Below, one piece after another: positions 22,080-33,040 of a DNA stretch of 64,000 nt (the stretch's first letter is position 1; every line of letters starts with the position of its first letter). The stretch covers positions 434,183,069 to 434,247,068 of the forward strand of contig NC_133326.1 of the NCBI RefSeq assembly GCF_042186555.1, read 5' to 3'. Under the pieces are notes generated by a model. The model was not told where the DNA came from. It made no database searches and saw only the letters and a list, made by a program, of their open reading frames with translations. A program made the translations under genes and the position numbers. Source of the DNA: Aquarana catesbeiana (taxonomy: Eukaryota > Chordata > Amphibia > Anura > Ranidae).

Positions 22080-22990
22080 AAAAAAAAAACACACAAAGCA
22101 ATTTATATAATATCAATGTTTGAATAAATGTATTGGGTATGTGAAAAACATTTATAAGGGTAAAGGTAGGGTAATAGCCCATTTGGCTATACTACTTATG
22201 TGGATAGCAGGAGAACAGTTTGTTGAATTACGCTGTATGATGAAGTCACGTAGTCGTTACAGATCAGGAATATGTATTAATTATCGGAGTGTGTGTGTGT
22301 ACATGTTGATAGATGGAAAGAGAAATACAATACTAGAGGGTTTGCAGAACCTAAAAATGTACTTCAAAATAAATAATCAGGTAACAAAGTAGCATTAGTG
22401 TATATGTACAGTAAATAACAAGCAGATATTTAATTTGAAATACTGACAATACCCCATAAAATTTTTTTGGATACTAAGCATTTTTTTTAAGTTTGACAAC
22501 TTGCCGTTTCTGCTGAGTTTCTTGACTTAATAGTAAGTTTTTTTTTTTTTGTTTTTTTTTTGCTTGTGCAACAAATTCTTATTGTAATTACTGAATTGCA
22601 AACTCAAATTTATAATATTTGTATTATGTGCTATGTCTTGATATTTGTTAGCTATTTAGGTCTCTATTTCTTGTAAAATACAGCAATGTTGAAATATTAT
22701 GGAGCCTACATTACTTTCTAAATGGGCAAACATTACAAAATTAACACGGGCTCAAATAATTATTTTGTACACTGTAACATGTATATATTATATCAAGCAT
22801 AATAACACCAATTCACCCTCATTTTTTTATTTTTAACCATAAAAAAGGGAATTACACAAATGGTTTAATCAGTAACAATTTTTTATGGTCTCCATAGACC
22901 ATGCTTTAATTTCCATTTTGGTTACTATTTCAAAAGGAATATAAAGTCTTCTCCACAAAATATTTTGCTTAGAAACAGCATTGCCCATGA
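22080..22990. other. AT-rich DNA, no gene recognised
   Basis: Very AT-rich with several homopolymer tracts. One plus-strand frame of 90 codons (22120-22392) has no recognisable motif, no upstream signal and no related copy in the window, so I do not call it a gene. The segment may include the degraded 3' end of the transposase relic to its right. Confidence 0.5.
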
Positions 22991-23179
22991 ATAACTAATC
23001 CATTCTCAACATTCTTGAATTATGTTTTCGCTTTTGTTCTGACGACAGTTTGTCAACTGGGGCAATATTTTTGGGATAAAAATGACTTCGTGAAGTCCAC
23101 TTAAACTGAAGTTCACCTTGGAGAGCAGAAAATATGATTGTATTACTGTATGTTGTACACAAAGTCTTGACGACGTGCT

Positions 23180-24065
23180 TCATGTATGATCCTTAAAATC
23201 CATTGACCTCTTGCCTTACTACTGTACTGGCTGCTGAAGGCTACATTGTTTGTTTGGTCACATGCAAATTTGAATTGTGCTCCAGGATAGATAGGGGTGT
23301 CCTTGCTATCATAGCGTCAATAAAAAAAATTATTTATTTTGGGTTTGTATTTTAATGCTGTGCTATGGAATATTTCTAGATTTCTGGTGTGGCAAAATAA
23401 AGTAAGTCTTTCGATATCTCTAAGCCAAGTATTTTTTAGACAAATGTCTTTCAGCTCTTTGTATGCACATGATCCATCTCTCAACCATTTTCGGGTTATA
23501 TTGGATGTTTCACTAATGGGAGAATGCTTGCATTCTGTGTAGTGTTCACATCCATGCCATTGATGAACATTGATTACATTACATAATACAGAACACCACT
23601 GTTCCTTTAAATTTTGAAGAACTGTGCTCACAATTAGCTGATGCCCACCATAAATGATTTTTTAGGGATGGAATCCAAGGTGCCAACTCAGAACAGCCTT
23701 TTTTTATTTTTTATTAGCGGCACTAATCTTTGCCCCTAGCGATTTTGCCATATGTAAGACGTCAAACTGATGTATAATGTTGGAATACTCCAAAGAAACG
23801 GAACTGGAACCCCGAGTTAGTTGTTCCACAGCAAACTCCACAATTTTTTAAAGTTGTTGCTTCCATGAAAGAATACATGCAATATTTGGCATTGAAACCA
23901 GGGCTATCACATTGTGCGTCACCTGATAAACAGACTGCACTTTCAGATAGTTGGGATATTGTTTTATTTTGCTCTAATTGCCAATGGAAATCAATGCCAG
24001 GGAATAAATAGTTTTTCTGATATTTGTAATATTTGGTCTTGGTAATGGACATCATCCCTAGTAGT
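23180..24065 (-). pseudogene. Relic of a DDE-type transposase (C-terminal half)
   Basis: Minus strand, several frames. From 24073 downward: a block with SGDAQCDSPGFNAKYCMYSF, which resembles the first catalytic-Asp block GDGRCDSPG of a transposase family common in fish; then, in another frame near 23735, HQFDVLHMAKSLGAKI; then QWCSVLCNVINVHQW and FCHTRNLEIFHS (23317-23631), then AMIARTPLSILEHNSN near 23300. The blocks are in the family's order, but the second Asp block is missing between about 23790 and 23745, and there are stops and frame changes. The gene is dead. Family identification rests on remembered block order; I cannot name the superfamily with confidence (a Kolobok-like group is one possibility). 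Confidence 0.7.
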
Positions 24066-27000
24066 TTAACCACTTCAGCCCCGGAGTATTTGGCTGCTCA
24101 ATGACCGGAGCACTTTTTACAATTTGGCACTGCGCTGTTTTAACTGGTAATTGCGCGGTCATGCAATGCTGTACCCAGACAAAATTTGCATCCTTTTTTT
24201 TCCCACAAATAGTTTTCTTTTGATGGTATTTGGTTGCCTCTGCGGTTTTTATTTCTTGCGATATAAATGGAAAAAAGACCGAAAATTTTGATTAAAAAAA
24301 TGATATTTTCTACTTTTTATTTTAAAAATCCAAATCCAATCCAATAAACTCAATTTTAGTCATACATTTAGGCCAAAATGTATTCAGCCACACGTCTCTG
24401 GTAAAAAAATGTCAATAAGCGTATATTTATTGGTTTACGCAAAAGTTATAGCGTCCACAAACTAGGGTACATTTTTTGGAATTTACGCAGCTTTTAGTTT
24501 ATGACTGCCTATCTCATTTCTTGAGGTGCTAAAATGGCAGGGCAGTGCAAACCCCCCCCCCCCCATGACCCCATTTTGGAAAATAGACACCCCAAGGAAA
24601 TTGCTGAGAGGCATGTTGAGCCCATTGAATATTTTATGTTTTTGTCACATGTGACTGAAAAATGACTAAAAAAAAAAAAAAAGACACAAAGCTGTCACTA
24701 AATGATATATTGCTCACACGTGCCATGGTTATATGTGGAATTACACCCCAAAATACATTCTGCTGTTTCTCCTGAGTATGGGAATACCTCATGTGTGAGA
24801 CTTTTTGGGAGCCTAGCCACGTACAGGACCCCAAAAACCAAGCACCATCTTCAGTATTTCTAAGGGCGTGAATTTTTTTTTCACTCCTCACTACCTATCA
24901 CAGTTTCGGAGGCCATGAAATGTCAAGATAGCACAAAACCCCCCAAATGACCCCATTGTGGAAAGAAGACACTTCAAGCTATTTGAGAGGCATGTTGAGT
25001 CCATGGAATATTTTATATTTTGCCACAAGTTTCGAGAAAATTAAAATTTTTATTTTTATTACACAAAGTTGTCACTAAATGATATATTGTTCAAACATGA
25101 CATGATTAAATGTGGAATTACACCACAAAATACATTCTGCTGCTTCTCCTGAGTATGAGGATACCACTTGTGTGAGACTTTTTGGCAGCCTAACCGCGTA
25201 CAGGACCCCAAAATCCAATAACCGCCTTCAGGCTTTCTAAGGGTGTAATTTTTTTATTTCACTCCTCCTCACTGCCTATCACAATTTCGGAGGCCATGAA
25301 ATGCCCAAATAGCACCCCCCCTCCCCCCATGACAGCATGATACATTCTGCTGCTTATATAAACCCCCCCAAATGACCCCATTTTGGAAAGTAGACACCCC
25401 AAGCTATTTGCTGAGAGGCATGTTCTCGCTTTTTGTCACAAAGTTTTGAAAACTGAAAAAAAAATAAATAAATTTTTCTTTTCTTTCTTCATTTTCACAA
25501 ATAAATGAGAGCTGCAAAATACTCAATGTGCCTCTTAGCAAATAGCTTCGGGTGTATACTTTCCAAAATGGGGTCATTTGGGGGGTTTATATAAGCAGCA
25601 GAATGTATTTTGAGGTGTAATTCCGCATATAACCATGCCATGTTTGAACACTATATCATTTAGTGACAACTTTGTGTTAAAAAAAACGTTTTTCCCGAAA
25701 CTTGTGGAAAAATATAAAATATTCTATGGACTCAAAATGCCTCTCAGCAAAAAGCTTAATGTGTCTACTTTCCAAAATGGGGTCATTTGGGGGGGGGGGG
25801 GGATAGGTAGTGAAGAAGTGAAATCACCATTTTTTGCCCTTAGAAAACCTGAAGGCGGTGATTGGTTTTCGGGGTCCTGTATACAACTAGGCTCCCAAAA
25901 ACTCTCACACATGTGGTATCCCCATACTCAGGAGAAGCAGCAGAATGTATTTTGGGATGAAATGTTTGAACAATATATCATTCGGTGACAACTTTGTGCG
26001 CAAAAAACAAAACAAAAAAAGTTTGTAATTTTCCTGAAATGTGTGCCAAAATATAAAATATTCCATGGACTCAATATGCCTATCAGCAAACAGCTTGGGG
26101 TGTCTACTTTCCAAAAAGGGGTCATTTGGGGGGGTTTGAACTGTCCTGGCATTTTATGCACAACATTTAGAAACTTACGTCACACATCACCCACTCTTCT
26201 AACCACTTGAAGAAAAAGCCCTGACACTTTTTGTTTACATGAAAAAAAAATATTTTTTTGCTAGAACAATTACTTTGAACCCCCAAATATATATTAAAAA
26301 TATATTTTTTTAAAGCAAAGGCCCTACAGATTAAAATGGTGGGTGTTGCAACTTTTGTTTTCTCACAGTATTTGCACAGCGATTTTTCAAACACATTTTT
26401 TTGGGGAAAAAAAACACTTTTCTTAAATTTAATGCACTAAAACACACTATATTGCCCAAATGTTTGATGAAATAAAAAAAGATGATCTTACGCCGAGTAC
26501 ATGGATACCAAACATGACATGCTTTAAAACTGCGCACCAATGTGCAGCGGCGACAAACTCCATACATTTTTAAAAACCTTTACAAGTTACCACTTTAGAT
26601 TTACAGAGGAGGTCTACTGCTAAAATTATTGCCCTCGATCTGACCTTCGCGGTGATACCTCACATGCATGGTGCAATTGCTGCTTACATATGACACTAGA
26701 CCGACGCTTGCGTTCGCCTTTGCGCGTGAGCACGGGGGGACAGGGGTGCTTTATTTATTTTGCTTTTTTGTTTTATTTTTAAACTGTTCCTTTCTTTTTT
26801 TTTTTTTTGGTTGATCATTTTTATTGTTATCTCAGGGAACGTAAATATCTAGCAATAGGTAGTGACAGGTACTCTTTTTTGAAAAAATTGGGGTCAATTA
26901 GACCCTAGATCTCTCCTCTGCCCTCAAAGCATCTGACCACCCCAAGATCGGTGTGATTAAATGCTTTCCCAATTTCCCAATGGTGCTGTTTATATCCGGC

Positions 27001-28200
27001 AAAACCTAAGTCATGAAATGCTTGTAGCTTCTGGTTTCTTAGGCCATAGAGATGATTGGAGGCATTCTGGTCTCCGATCAGCTCTATGGTCAGGAACCAC
27101 TGGCTGCATTCTCGGGTTCCCTGTTGGGACAGGAGAGCCAAAGAAAACCATGGAAGACGGTGGGAGGGGGGCGTTCCCTCCCACTGCTTGTAAAAGCAGT
27201 CTAGAGGCTAATTAGCTGCTAGGATTGCTTTTACATGAAAGCCGACCGCTGGCTGAAAAGAATGATACCAAGATGATCATTCTGGTATACAGTAACTGCT
27301 CAAAGTCCAGCAACATACCAGTACATTGCTGGTCCTTGTTGGGCATATATTGTAATGTTCTTTTTTCATGCGGCCTGTGGGCTGAACGAAAAAAAGAGAT
27401 TGATTGGTGGGTATGCCCACCATTAGAATACAGCCCTTCATCCACTCACTTCTAATGATGGGCATACATGCACCATTTTCTTTTAGCTGTGGTGGTGAAA
27501 TCACCTCCTACAACGCTGGAGTCGCTTGTTTACATATTGTGGGAGCAAACGCTGTTACTGTCAAGATAAATAAATCAGTGCTGCAGCTGAATGCCGTACC
27601 TGCTAAGCAAATGATGGTTAACAATAAAACAAAGTAACATTACCAAAGTAAAACTTACCATACACCTGCAAAGCAAATACAATAAGACATAGTCAAAATA
27701 ATATTTTTTTTAACGCATTCTGTGCCTAAAAAATATATGCCGAAGCATGGGGGCAATCCACCGCTCCATATGCCGAAACCCCCATGCTTCGGCATATGCT
27801 CTTTTTTTTTTTTTTTTTTAACTGTGGTGGTGAAATCGCCTCCTACAGCGCTGGAGTCACAGCTTTATGTATCATGGGAGCAAACGCTGTTGCTGCCAGA
27901 ATAAATAAACCCGTGCTGCAGCTGAATGGCGTACCTGCTAAGCAAAATGATGGTTAACAATAAAACAAACATTACAGTATAACATACCATACCTGCAAAG
28001 CAAATACAATAGAACATAGTAAAAATAAAACAGAGAGAGAACGATAGATATAGAACAATAGTGAGCGAACAGTAGAGCGGACAGTAGAGCGCAAACATAA
28101 GAGAGAGAACAATAGAGAGAGAAAAGAAAAATAAAACCACAACTATTTTTGGCTTGTTTTTGTGGGGTTTTTTTTCACTTATTTCACTTTTATAAAAACT
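24066..28200 (+). mobile_element. TTAA-flanked non-coding element with inverted internal organisation; right end unclear
   Basis: Begins after TTAA (24066-24069) with CCACTTCAGCCCCGGAG, exactly where the transposase relic stops, so it appears inserted into it. The segment 24560-25480 reappears inverted at 25520-26170 (blocks such as CCCCATTTTGGAAAGTAGAC and its complement; several copies each). 27480-27710 and 27815-28030 are direct repeats, and 27735-27753 with 27779-27797 is a perfect 19-bp inverted repeat. I found no complementary right terminus, so 28200 is approximate. TTAA targets are typical of piggyBac and Kolobok elements. No ORF above about 120 codons and none with motifs. Confidence 0.55.
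27735..27797. repeat. Perfect 19-bp inverted repeat
   Basis: Left arm ATATGCCGAAGCATGGGGG at 27735-27753, right arm its exact complement at 27779-27797, 25-bp loop. It sits between two direct repeats of about 220 bp and could be the remnant of two abutting terminal inverted repeats. Confidence 0.85.
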
Positions 28201-28214
28201 GTAAAAAAAAACTG

Positions 28215-28951
28215 TAAACTGAACGTTGCAGATTAGGGTCTCTCAAAATTTTTGGCATGTGGAGTACCTAAAATGCTGTCATCATTTTCTTTGTTGGAAT
28301 CATTGTCAGGATTGTAAAATATATCATTCTCATCCATTTCAATATTTACTGATGACTCCTGGCTGCAAACTGATTGAAATTGGAGTCCCACTTTGCAATA
28401 AATCTGTAATTTGTATGTCATCATTTTTGTATGGTGTGCTGTTTTTCTGTTGCATCAATATTTTTTTTTTTTCAATGAGCTGAACAAATCACATTGTATG
28501 CCTACATCCTTTGTCTGTGCTGTATGTATCAATGCTGTATTTTTTTATTCTGGCAATGAAAGAACGGTAATGTTCCAATTTTTTTATTCTTAGTATTGCT
28601 ATAAAAAAAATTGGTCATAACACCCTTAGACCATGTATGTCTTTTACTTGACTGAACATAACTTTCAGAAGTAGTCGGTTCAGAAAAATGTGAATTTTCT
28701 GTAATACAGGATAATTCTGACATAGCTTCACCTGCACTCGATACAGATGTATTTTCTGTTTGCATGCTTGAATGAAACAAAATAGTTTTGCTTGCGTCAA
28801 ATTTGATTACTCAAATTTAAAGAACTATCTCTGTTCAGTGCAAAGTTTTTTTTTTTTTTTTTTTTTGTTCCCTGTTCATCAAAATCACTGCTCAGGGTAC
28901 CTGTAGGAAATATACTATAGGTGTCTTTTTTCAATTTCATTTTTCCCATCC
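28215..28951 (-). pseudogene. Possible N-terminal part of the decayed transposase gene
   Basis: Two minus-strand frames, 28233-28424 and 28529-28780, rich in Ser, Thr, Asp, Glu and Asn (for example NPDNDSNKENDD), as in the linker between an N-terminal DNA-binding domain and a catalytic core. They lie on the same strand and upstream of the relic at 23180-24065, on the other side of the TTAA element. No motif proves the link. Confidence 0.35.
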
Positions 28952-28957
28952 ATATTG

Positions 28958-30483
28958 CATAGTTGCCAACATTGAAAAAAAAATTTTAGGGACACTTTTT
29001 TGGCTGTAGGCAGAGTCTTGATTAAATTAGGAGGCGGGGCATGCATTTTGTGGGCGTGGCATGGGTGAAAAGTAAAAATGCAGCGTTCAAAGCGCGTAGC
29101 AGTGAAAATGGGCGTGGTTTATGCGAAATAGTGGGCGTGGCTCAAAGGGGGTGTGGTTAGAGTCTGAGATGAATGAGGGATGGAGAGGGAAAGGGGGGAG
29201 AGGGATGGAGGGACAGCAGGCCCAGATCCTACACATCAATGGAAATATGTGTATTCTAGAAAGTTTAACAATCAGCAGATAAAGATACTCCAAACACTTG
29301 GTGTTAGCACTTCAATCATCCCGGCACCATGGTTGTTATGGTGTCAGGATGATTGAAGTGCATTATTTCTATTAGTACATTGTAATATAAAATGAAATCA
29401 TTCAACTCACCATAATGCTGAATCAGTGGGATCCCTGAGTGTGTCACCTGCCACGTCGCCTGCCACCAGCCATCCGTCCTTGCATCAGGTGTCCCCAGCA
29501 GAGTCCATCCTTGCATCGGGTGCCCCCAGTGGTGCCCCCTTTACATCAGATGCCCCCAGCAGAGCCCCCTTTACATCAGGTGTTCCCAGCGGAGCCTGCC
29601 ACACACTAGGAGTCCCCAGCGGAGCCCCCCGTCACATCAGGAGTCCCCAGCGGAGCCCCCCGTCACATCAGGAGTCCCCAGCGGAGCCCCCCCGTCACAT
29701 CAGGAGTCCCCAGCGGAGCCCCCCCGTCACATCAGGAGTCCCCAGCGGAGCCCCCCCGTCACATCAGGAGTCCCCAGCGGAGCCCCCCCGTCACATCAGG
29801 AGTCCCCAGCGGAGCCCCCCCGTCACATCAGGAGTCCCCAGCGGAGCCCCCCCTCACATCAGGTGTCCCCAGCGGAGCCCCCCCTCACATCAGGTGTCCC
29901 CAGCGGAGCCCCCCCTCACATCAGGTGTCCCCAGCGGAGCCCCCCCTCACATCAGGTGTCCCCAGCGGAGCCCCCCCTCACATCAGGTGTCCCCAGCGGA
30001 GCCCCCCTCACATCAGATGCCCCCAGCGGTGCCCCTCTTACATCAGATGCCCCCAGCGGTGCCCCCCCCTTACATCAGATGTCCCCAGCGGAGCCCCCTT
30101 ACCTCAGGTGTCCTAGTAGGAGGGGGTATACACAATACTGTCTCCCTCCGCCGGCCGCATGGTTACATTGGAACCCCCGCCCCTTTCCATAACAGACCGG
30201 CAGCGGGGCGGGGGGTAGGCGGGGCAAGGCGGAGCAGGGTGGAGGGTGGGCGGCGATGCAGGAGCTCCGTCTAGCCCCCCCAGTCATCTTCCTGGTCTTC
30301 TTAAAAATGTCAGCCGGTGGGGACAATGTCTCCGCCGGCTGCGGACCTCTAGCGGCGGCAGGCGGCGAAAATCCGTGAAGAACCGGATTTCTTGGGACAT
30401 TTCCCGGGAAACAAAAAAAAAATCGGGAATAGAGTCCAAATCCTGGGAATATCCCGGGAAATCCGGGACAGTTGGGAACTATG
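28958..30483. mobile_element. Non-autonomous DNA transposon with terminal inverted repeats and 6-bp target duplication
   Basis: Ends are CATAGTTGCCAAC (28958) and GTTGGGAACTATG (to 30483), complementary with one mismatch. ATATTG flanks both sides (28952-28957 and 30484-30489). The right terminus carries CCCGGGAA repeats. The left part has several GGGCGTGG motifs and the centre a GC-rich minisatellite (29600-30115). The 6-bp duplication does not fit the usual 8 bp of hAT or 4 bp of TTAA elements. The insertion splits a minus-strand coding relic. Confidence 0.75.
29600..30115 (+). repeat. 31-32-bp GC-rich minisatellite
   Basis: About 16 tandem units of the type CATCAGGAGTCCCCAGCGGA plus GCCCCCCCGT, with a GGTGTCCCC variant in the right half and shorter units at the right end. 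Spacings measured between AGTCCCC motifs are 31, 31, 32 and 32. The 282-codon plus-strand frame over it is a translation of the repeat. Confidence 0.9.
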
Positions 30484-30489
30484 ATATTG

Positions 30490-30640
30490 TGGTACATTTC
30501 AGCTAGAATATGCTCTAAGCATTTTGCATGTGAAGCATTAGGTTTACCTAGCCATACATTCTCAACTGTCGCCTCTACATTGCTTTCATCAAACTGACCG
30601 GTATTCATAAGCCATTGCTTTATATGCACTTTTGTCTTTA
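30490..30640 (-). pseudogene. Coding relic interrupted by the 28958-30483 transposon
   Basis: The minus-strand frame from ATG near 30629 is open for about 47 codons (MHIKQWLMNTGQFDESNVEA and on) up to the transposon. Skipping the insertion and one target copy, the frame goes on for a dozen codons (DGKNEIEKRH) on the far side before a stop near 28915. That continuity supports an original coding region, perhaps the N-terminus of the same transposase. Confidence 0.4.
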
Positions 30641-30649
30641 TTTAAAGGC

Positions 30650-31230
30650 ATGTAAAATTAGTTTTCTCTCCTTATTTTTCTAATGAGAATTACATGAGAA
30701 AGAAGGCATAATGAGATGTTTGTCTGATACTATATGAAACTTGCTATAATGCAATATGAATAGTATTTTTATGTTTACAAAAATAAAATAATGAACCACG
30801 GTTATATTGAAAAGGATCGATTTGAGCAAGGTTGATCCAAAGTTTATATTTACGAAGGGAATATGCCAAGCAATAAGTCACATGCAGAAAACTTTTCATA
30901 ATTGGTCCAAAAATGTTCAGGGTAAGGAACCTGTCAAGAAAATTGTATTTCAGAAAAATATTGTTATTGTCTTTGTAATAGTGATTTAAAACCATTTGTA
31001 AATATATTAAAAAGTTATATGTATATTCTTCTATGCTTATAGATCTCATGGTTTAAAAAAATACGGCTGCAATACTGCTGTCAATTTTGAAAAAGGAGAT
31101 ACTGTACTTTCTCCATGAAAGAAGCATTGTGAGCTCTATAAAAAAGATGTGAGCCACAAATAAAACACTTCACGAAAGGCCTAACAACAAACCTGGAACA
31201 CTGCAATCAAAAGGATCTGTCTCTGCAATA
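30650..31230. other. AT-rich DNA, no gene recognised
   Basis: A minus-strand frame of 101 codons (30744-31049) has no recognisable motif and a composition expected of AT-rich noncoding DNA. It might be further decayed sequence of the transposase gene, but I see nothing that shows this. Confidence 0.5.
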
Positions 31231-31238
31231 ACTGACTA

Positions 31239-31519
31239 CATAGGCGTGCGCACAGGGTGTGCCAGGTGTGCCTGGGCACACCCTAATGACCCTGTGTGGA
31301 GCAGATTCTCCCTGTTTAAACCCCTGATATGAATAAAAATAAAATAATAATACTAATAAAACCTACTGACACCATCTACTGCCTTACTGCCACCAATCTC
31401 TGCCTTACTGGCACCCGCCACTGCTCTACCGACACCGTCAGTATGTATACACATGCACACCTATATGTATTTGAGCTTTGAGGTGCACACCCTAATGCAA
31501 TAGGCTGTGCACACCTATG
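31239..31519. mobile_element. hAT-type MITE with 8-bp target duplication
   Basis: 281 bp. Ends CATAGGCGTGCGCACAG and its near-complement ending GTGCACACCTATG. Both flanks are ACTGACTA (31231-31238 and 31520-31527). An 8-bp duplication with short inverted ends is the hAT signature. The inner end blocks (GGGTGTGCC, GGTGCACACCC) extend the inverted repeat. No coding capacity. Confidence 0.9.
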
Positions 31520-31764
31520 ACTGACTATCGTTATTCTCAAAAAGAAAACTTATAGAGGAGAGGGATAGCAACACAAAGCAACTTGTTATGAATCCGTGAT
31601 TACCAGCTAGCTCCTTTTTACTGTGCACTAACCCAAGGATCTAACAGTGAAGACACAAGTAAACAGTGCAGCGAGAGCCTTCTTTCACATCATCCAATTG
31701 TACAACACATCGATGATGATTTTTGGAAAGGAAAATATGCAGTCCACTGCAATTGCTGTTGCTC

Positions 31765-32090
31765 TATAAACCAGGGGATGCTCTGCTTTTTTCTATCACT
31801 GCCTAGCTCATACTCTGCGTGCTTTTAGACGAACTCTGAAAACCTTTTCTTCAGCGAAGACTATCCAGCCCCCACCAAACAACTGTACGTTCTCCATCAG
31901 ATCACCCCCCACAGGTATTACCTTTTGTATCAATTGACCCTCCCTCCTAGATTGTAAGCTCTAATGAGTAGGGCCCTCTGATTCCTCCTGTATTAAAGTG
32001 TATTGTAACTGTACTGTCTGCCCTCATGTTTTAAAGCGCTGTGAAAACTGTTGGCGCTATATAAATCCTATATAATAATTCAATTATGTG
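31765..32090 (+). mobile_element. 3' end fragment of an L2-like LINE
   Basis: A short stretch translates to RRTLKTFSSAKTIQ, like the C-terminal end of L2/CR1-type reverse transcriptase ORFs (FRRTLKTHLFS). It is followed by TAGATTGTAAGCTCTAATGA and a tail with TTGGCGCTATATAAATCC, a 3' end I remember as widespread in frogs. 5'-truncated, as expected for LINEs. Superfamily from memory. Confidence 0.5.
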
Positions 32091-32323
32091 CAATCCAATC
32101 CTGATAATACGATCAATTAATCAAGAAATTTGACATATATAATTTTGTAATTGCATCGATAGTTCGATGGAGATGACATTGTTTGAGACACATGTAGACA
32201 ACAGTGTGTGTTGGACAGAGATGACCGTGTGTCAGTAGGAAACCACGGGGTGTTTTTGAATGGAGGTGATTGTGTGCCGGAGTAAAATTACAATGTTTAC
32301 AGAGTACTAGTTAGCCAGGTGGC

Positions 32324-32439
32324 GATGAGCGTGTCCGCGTGAGCCGGGTGGTGATGAGCGTGTCCGTGTGAGCCGGGTGGTGATGAGCGTGTCCGTGTGA
32401 ACTGGACTGCGATGAGCGTGTCCATGTAAGCTGGACTGT
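32324..32439 (+). repeat. 29-bp minisatellite, four units
   Basis: Four tandem units starting GATGAGCGTGTCC at 32324, 32353, 32382 and 32411, spacing exactly 29. Units 2 and 3 are nearly identical; the last is more diverged. Confidence 0.9.
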
Positions 32440-33040
32440 TTACAGTATGTGTTTGTTGGATGAAGATGAGTTTTCATAATGAATGGACCTGATTATAGAA
32501 AAAAATATTTTTAAAAAGTTTACAGTGATACTTCCAGGTCAACAGCAGACAATAGGAATCTCAATACTCCAGTCAGGCAATACCCAGTCTATGGTAAAAA
32601 AAGGACAATTGTTAAAATCAAGAATAATAAAATGTAAATAAAAAGTAAAAAAATAAATAAAATTGATTAGAATATAGACATATTTGTAAGAATTGTAGTG
32701 AAAGATGGAGATAAACAGGGGCGGCTCCTAACATTTTTTTTGGGGGGTGCTGTGTGGGTACTCAAAGTATAAGTAGTGGTGCTAATGCAGCATGCGTCGC
32801 CCTCTTGTGGGCGTGGTCAAAAGTGGGTGTGGCCAAAAAGTGTGTGTTTTTTCATTGTCTCTCCCATTGTATAGATAAAATAAGACCTTCACATAATTGA
32901 TTGTGGGAGTAAAACAAGTCCAAATGGAATCAGCGATGATAAACCCCAGCATGTATAAGGGCCAGCAATAGCAACCCCTAGTACATGTTAGGGCCAGCCA
33001 GAACACCCAGCACAGCACAACAGTGAGCAGCATACAGTGG
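32440..33040. other. Noncoding DNA before the satellite array
   Basis: AT-rich to 32700, then a segment with GGGCGTGGTC and GGGTGTGGCC motifs (32810-32840). From 33000 CAGCAT and CAGTGAGCAG motifs foreshadow the satellite. No ORF with a motif. Confidence 0.5.

Noticed and set aside
22120..22392. 90-codon plus-strand frame
   Set aside because: No motif, no related copy, AT-rich surroundings.
29426..30274. 282-codon plus-strand frame rich in Pro and Ser
   Set aside because: It covers the 31-32-bp minisatellite inside a transposon; the sequence is the repeat unit translated.
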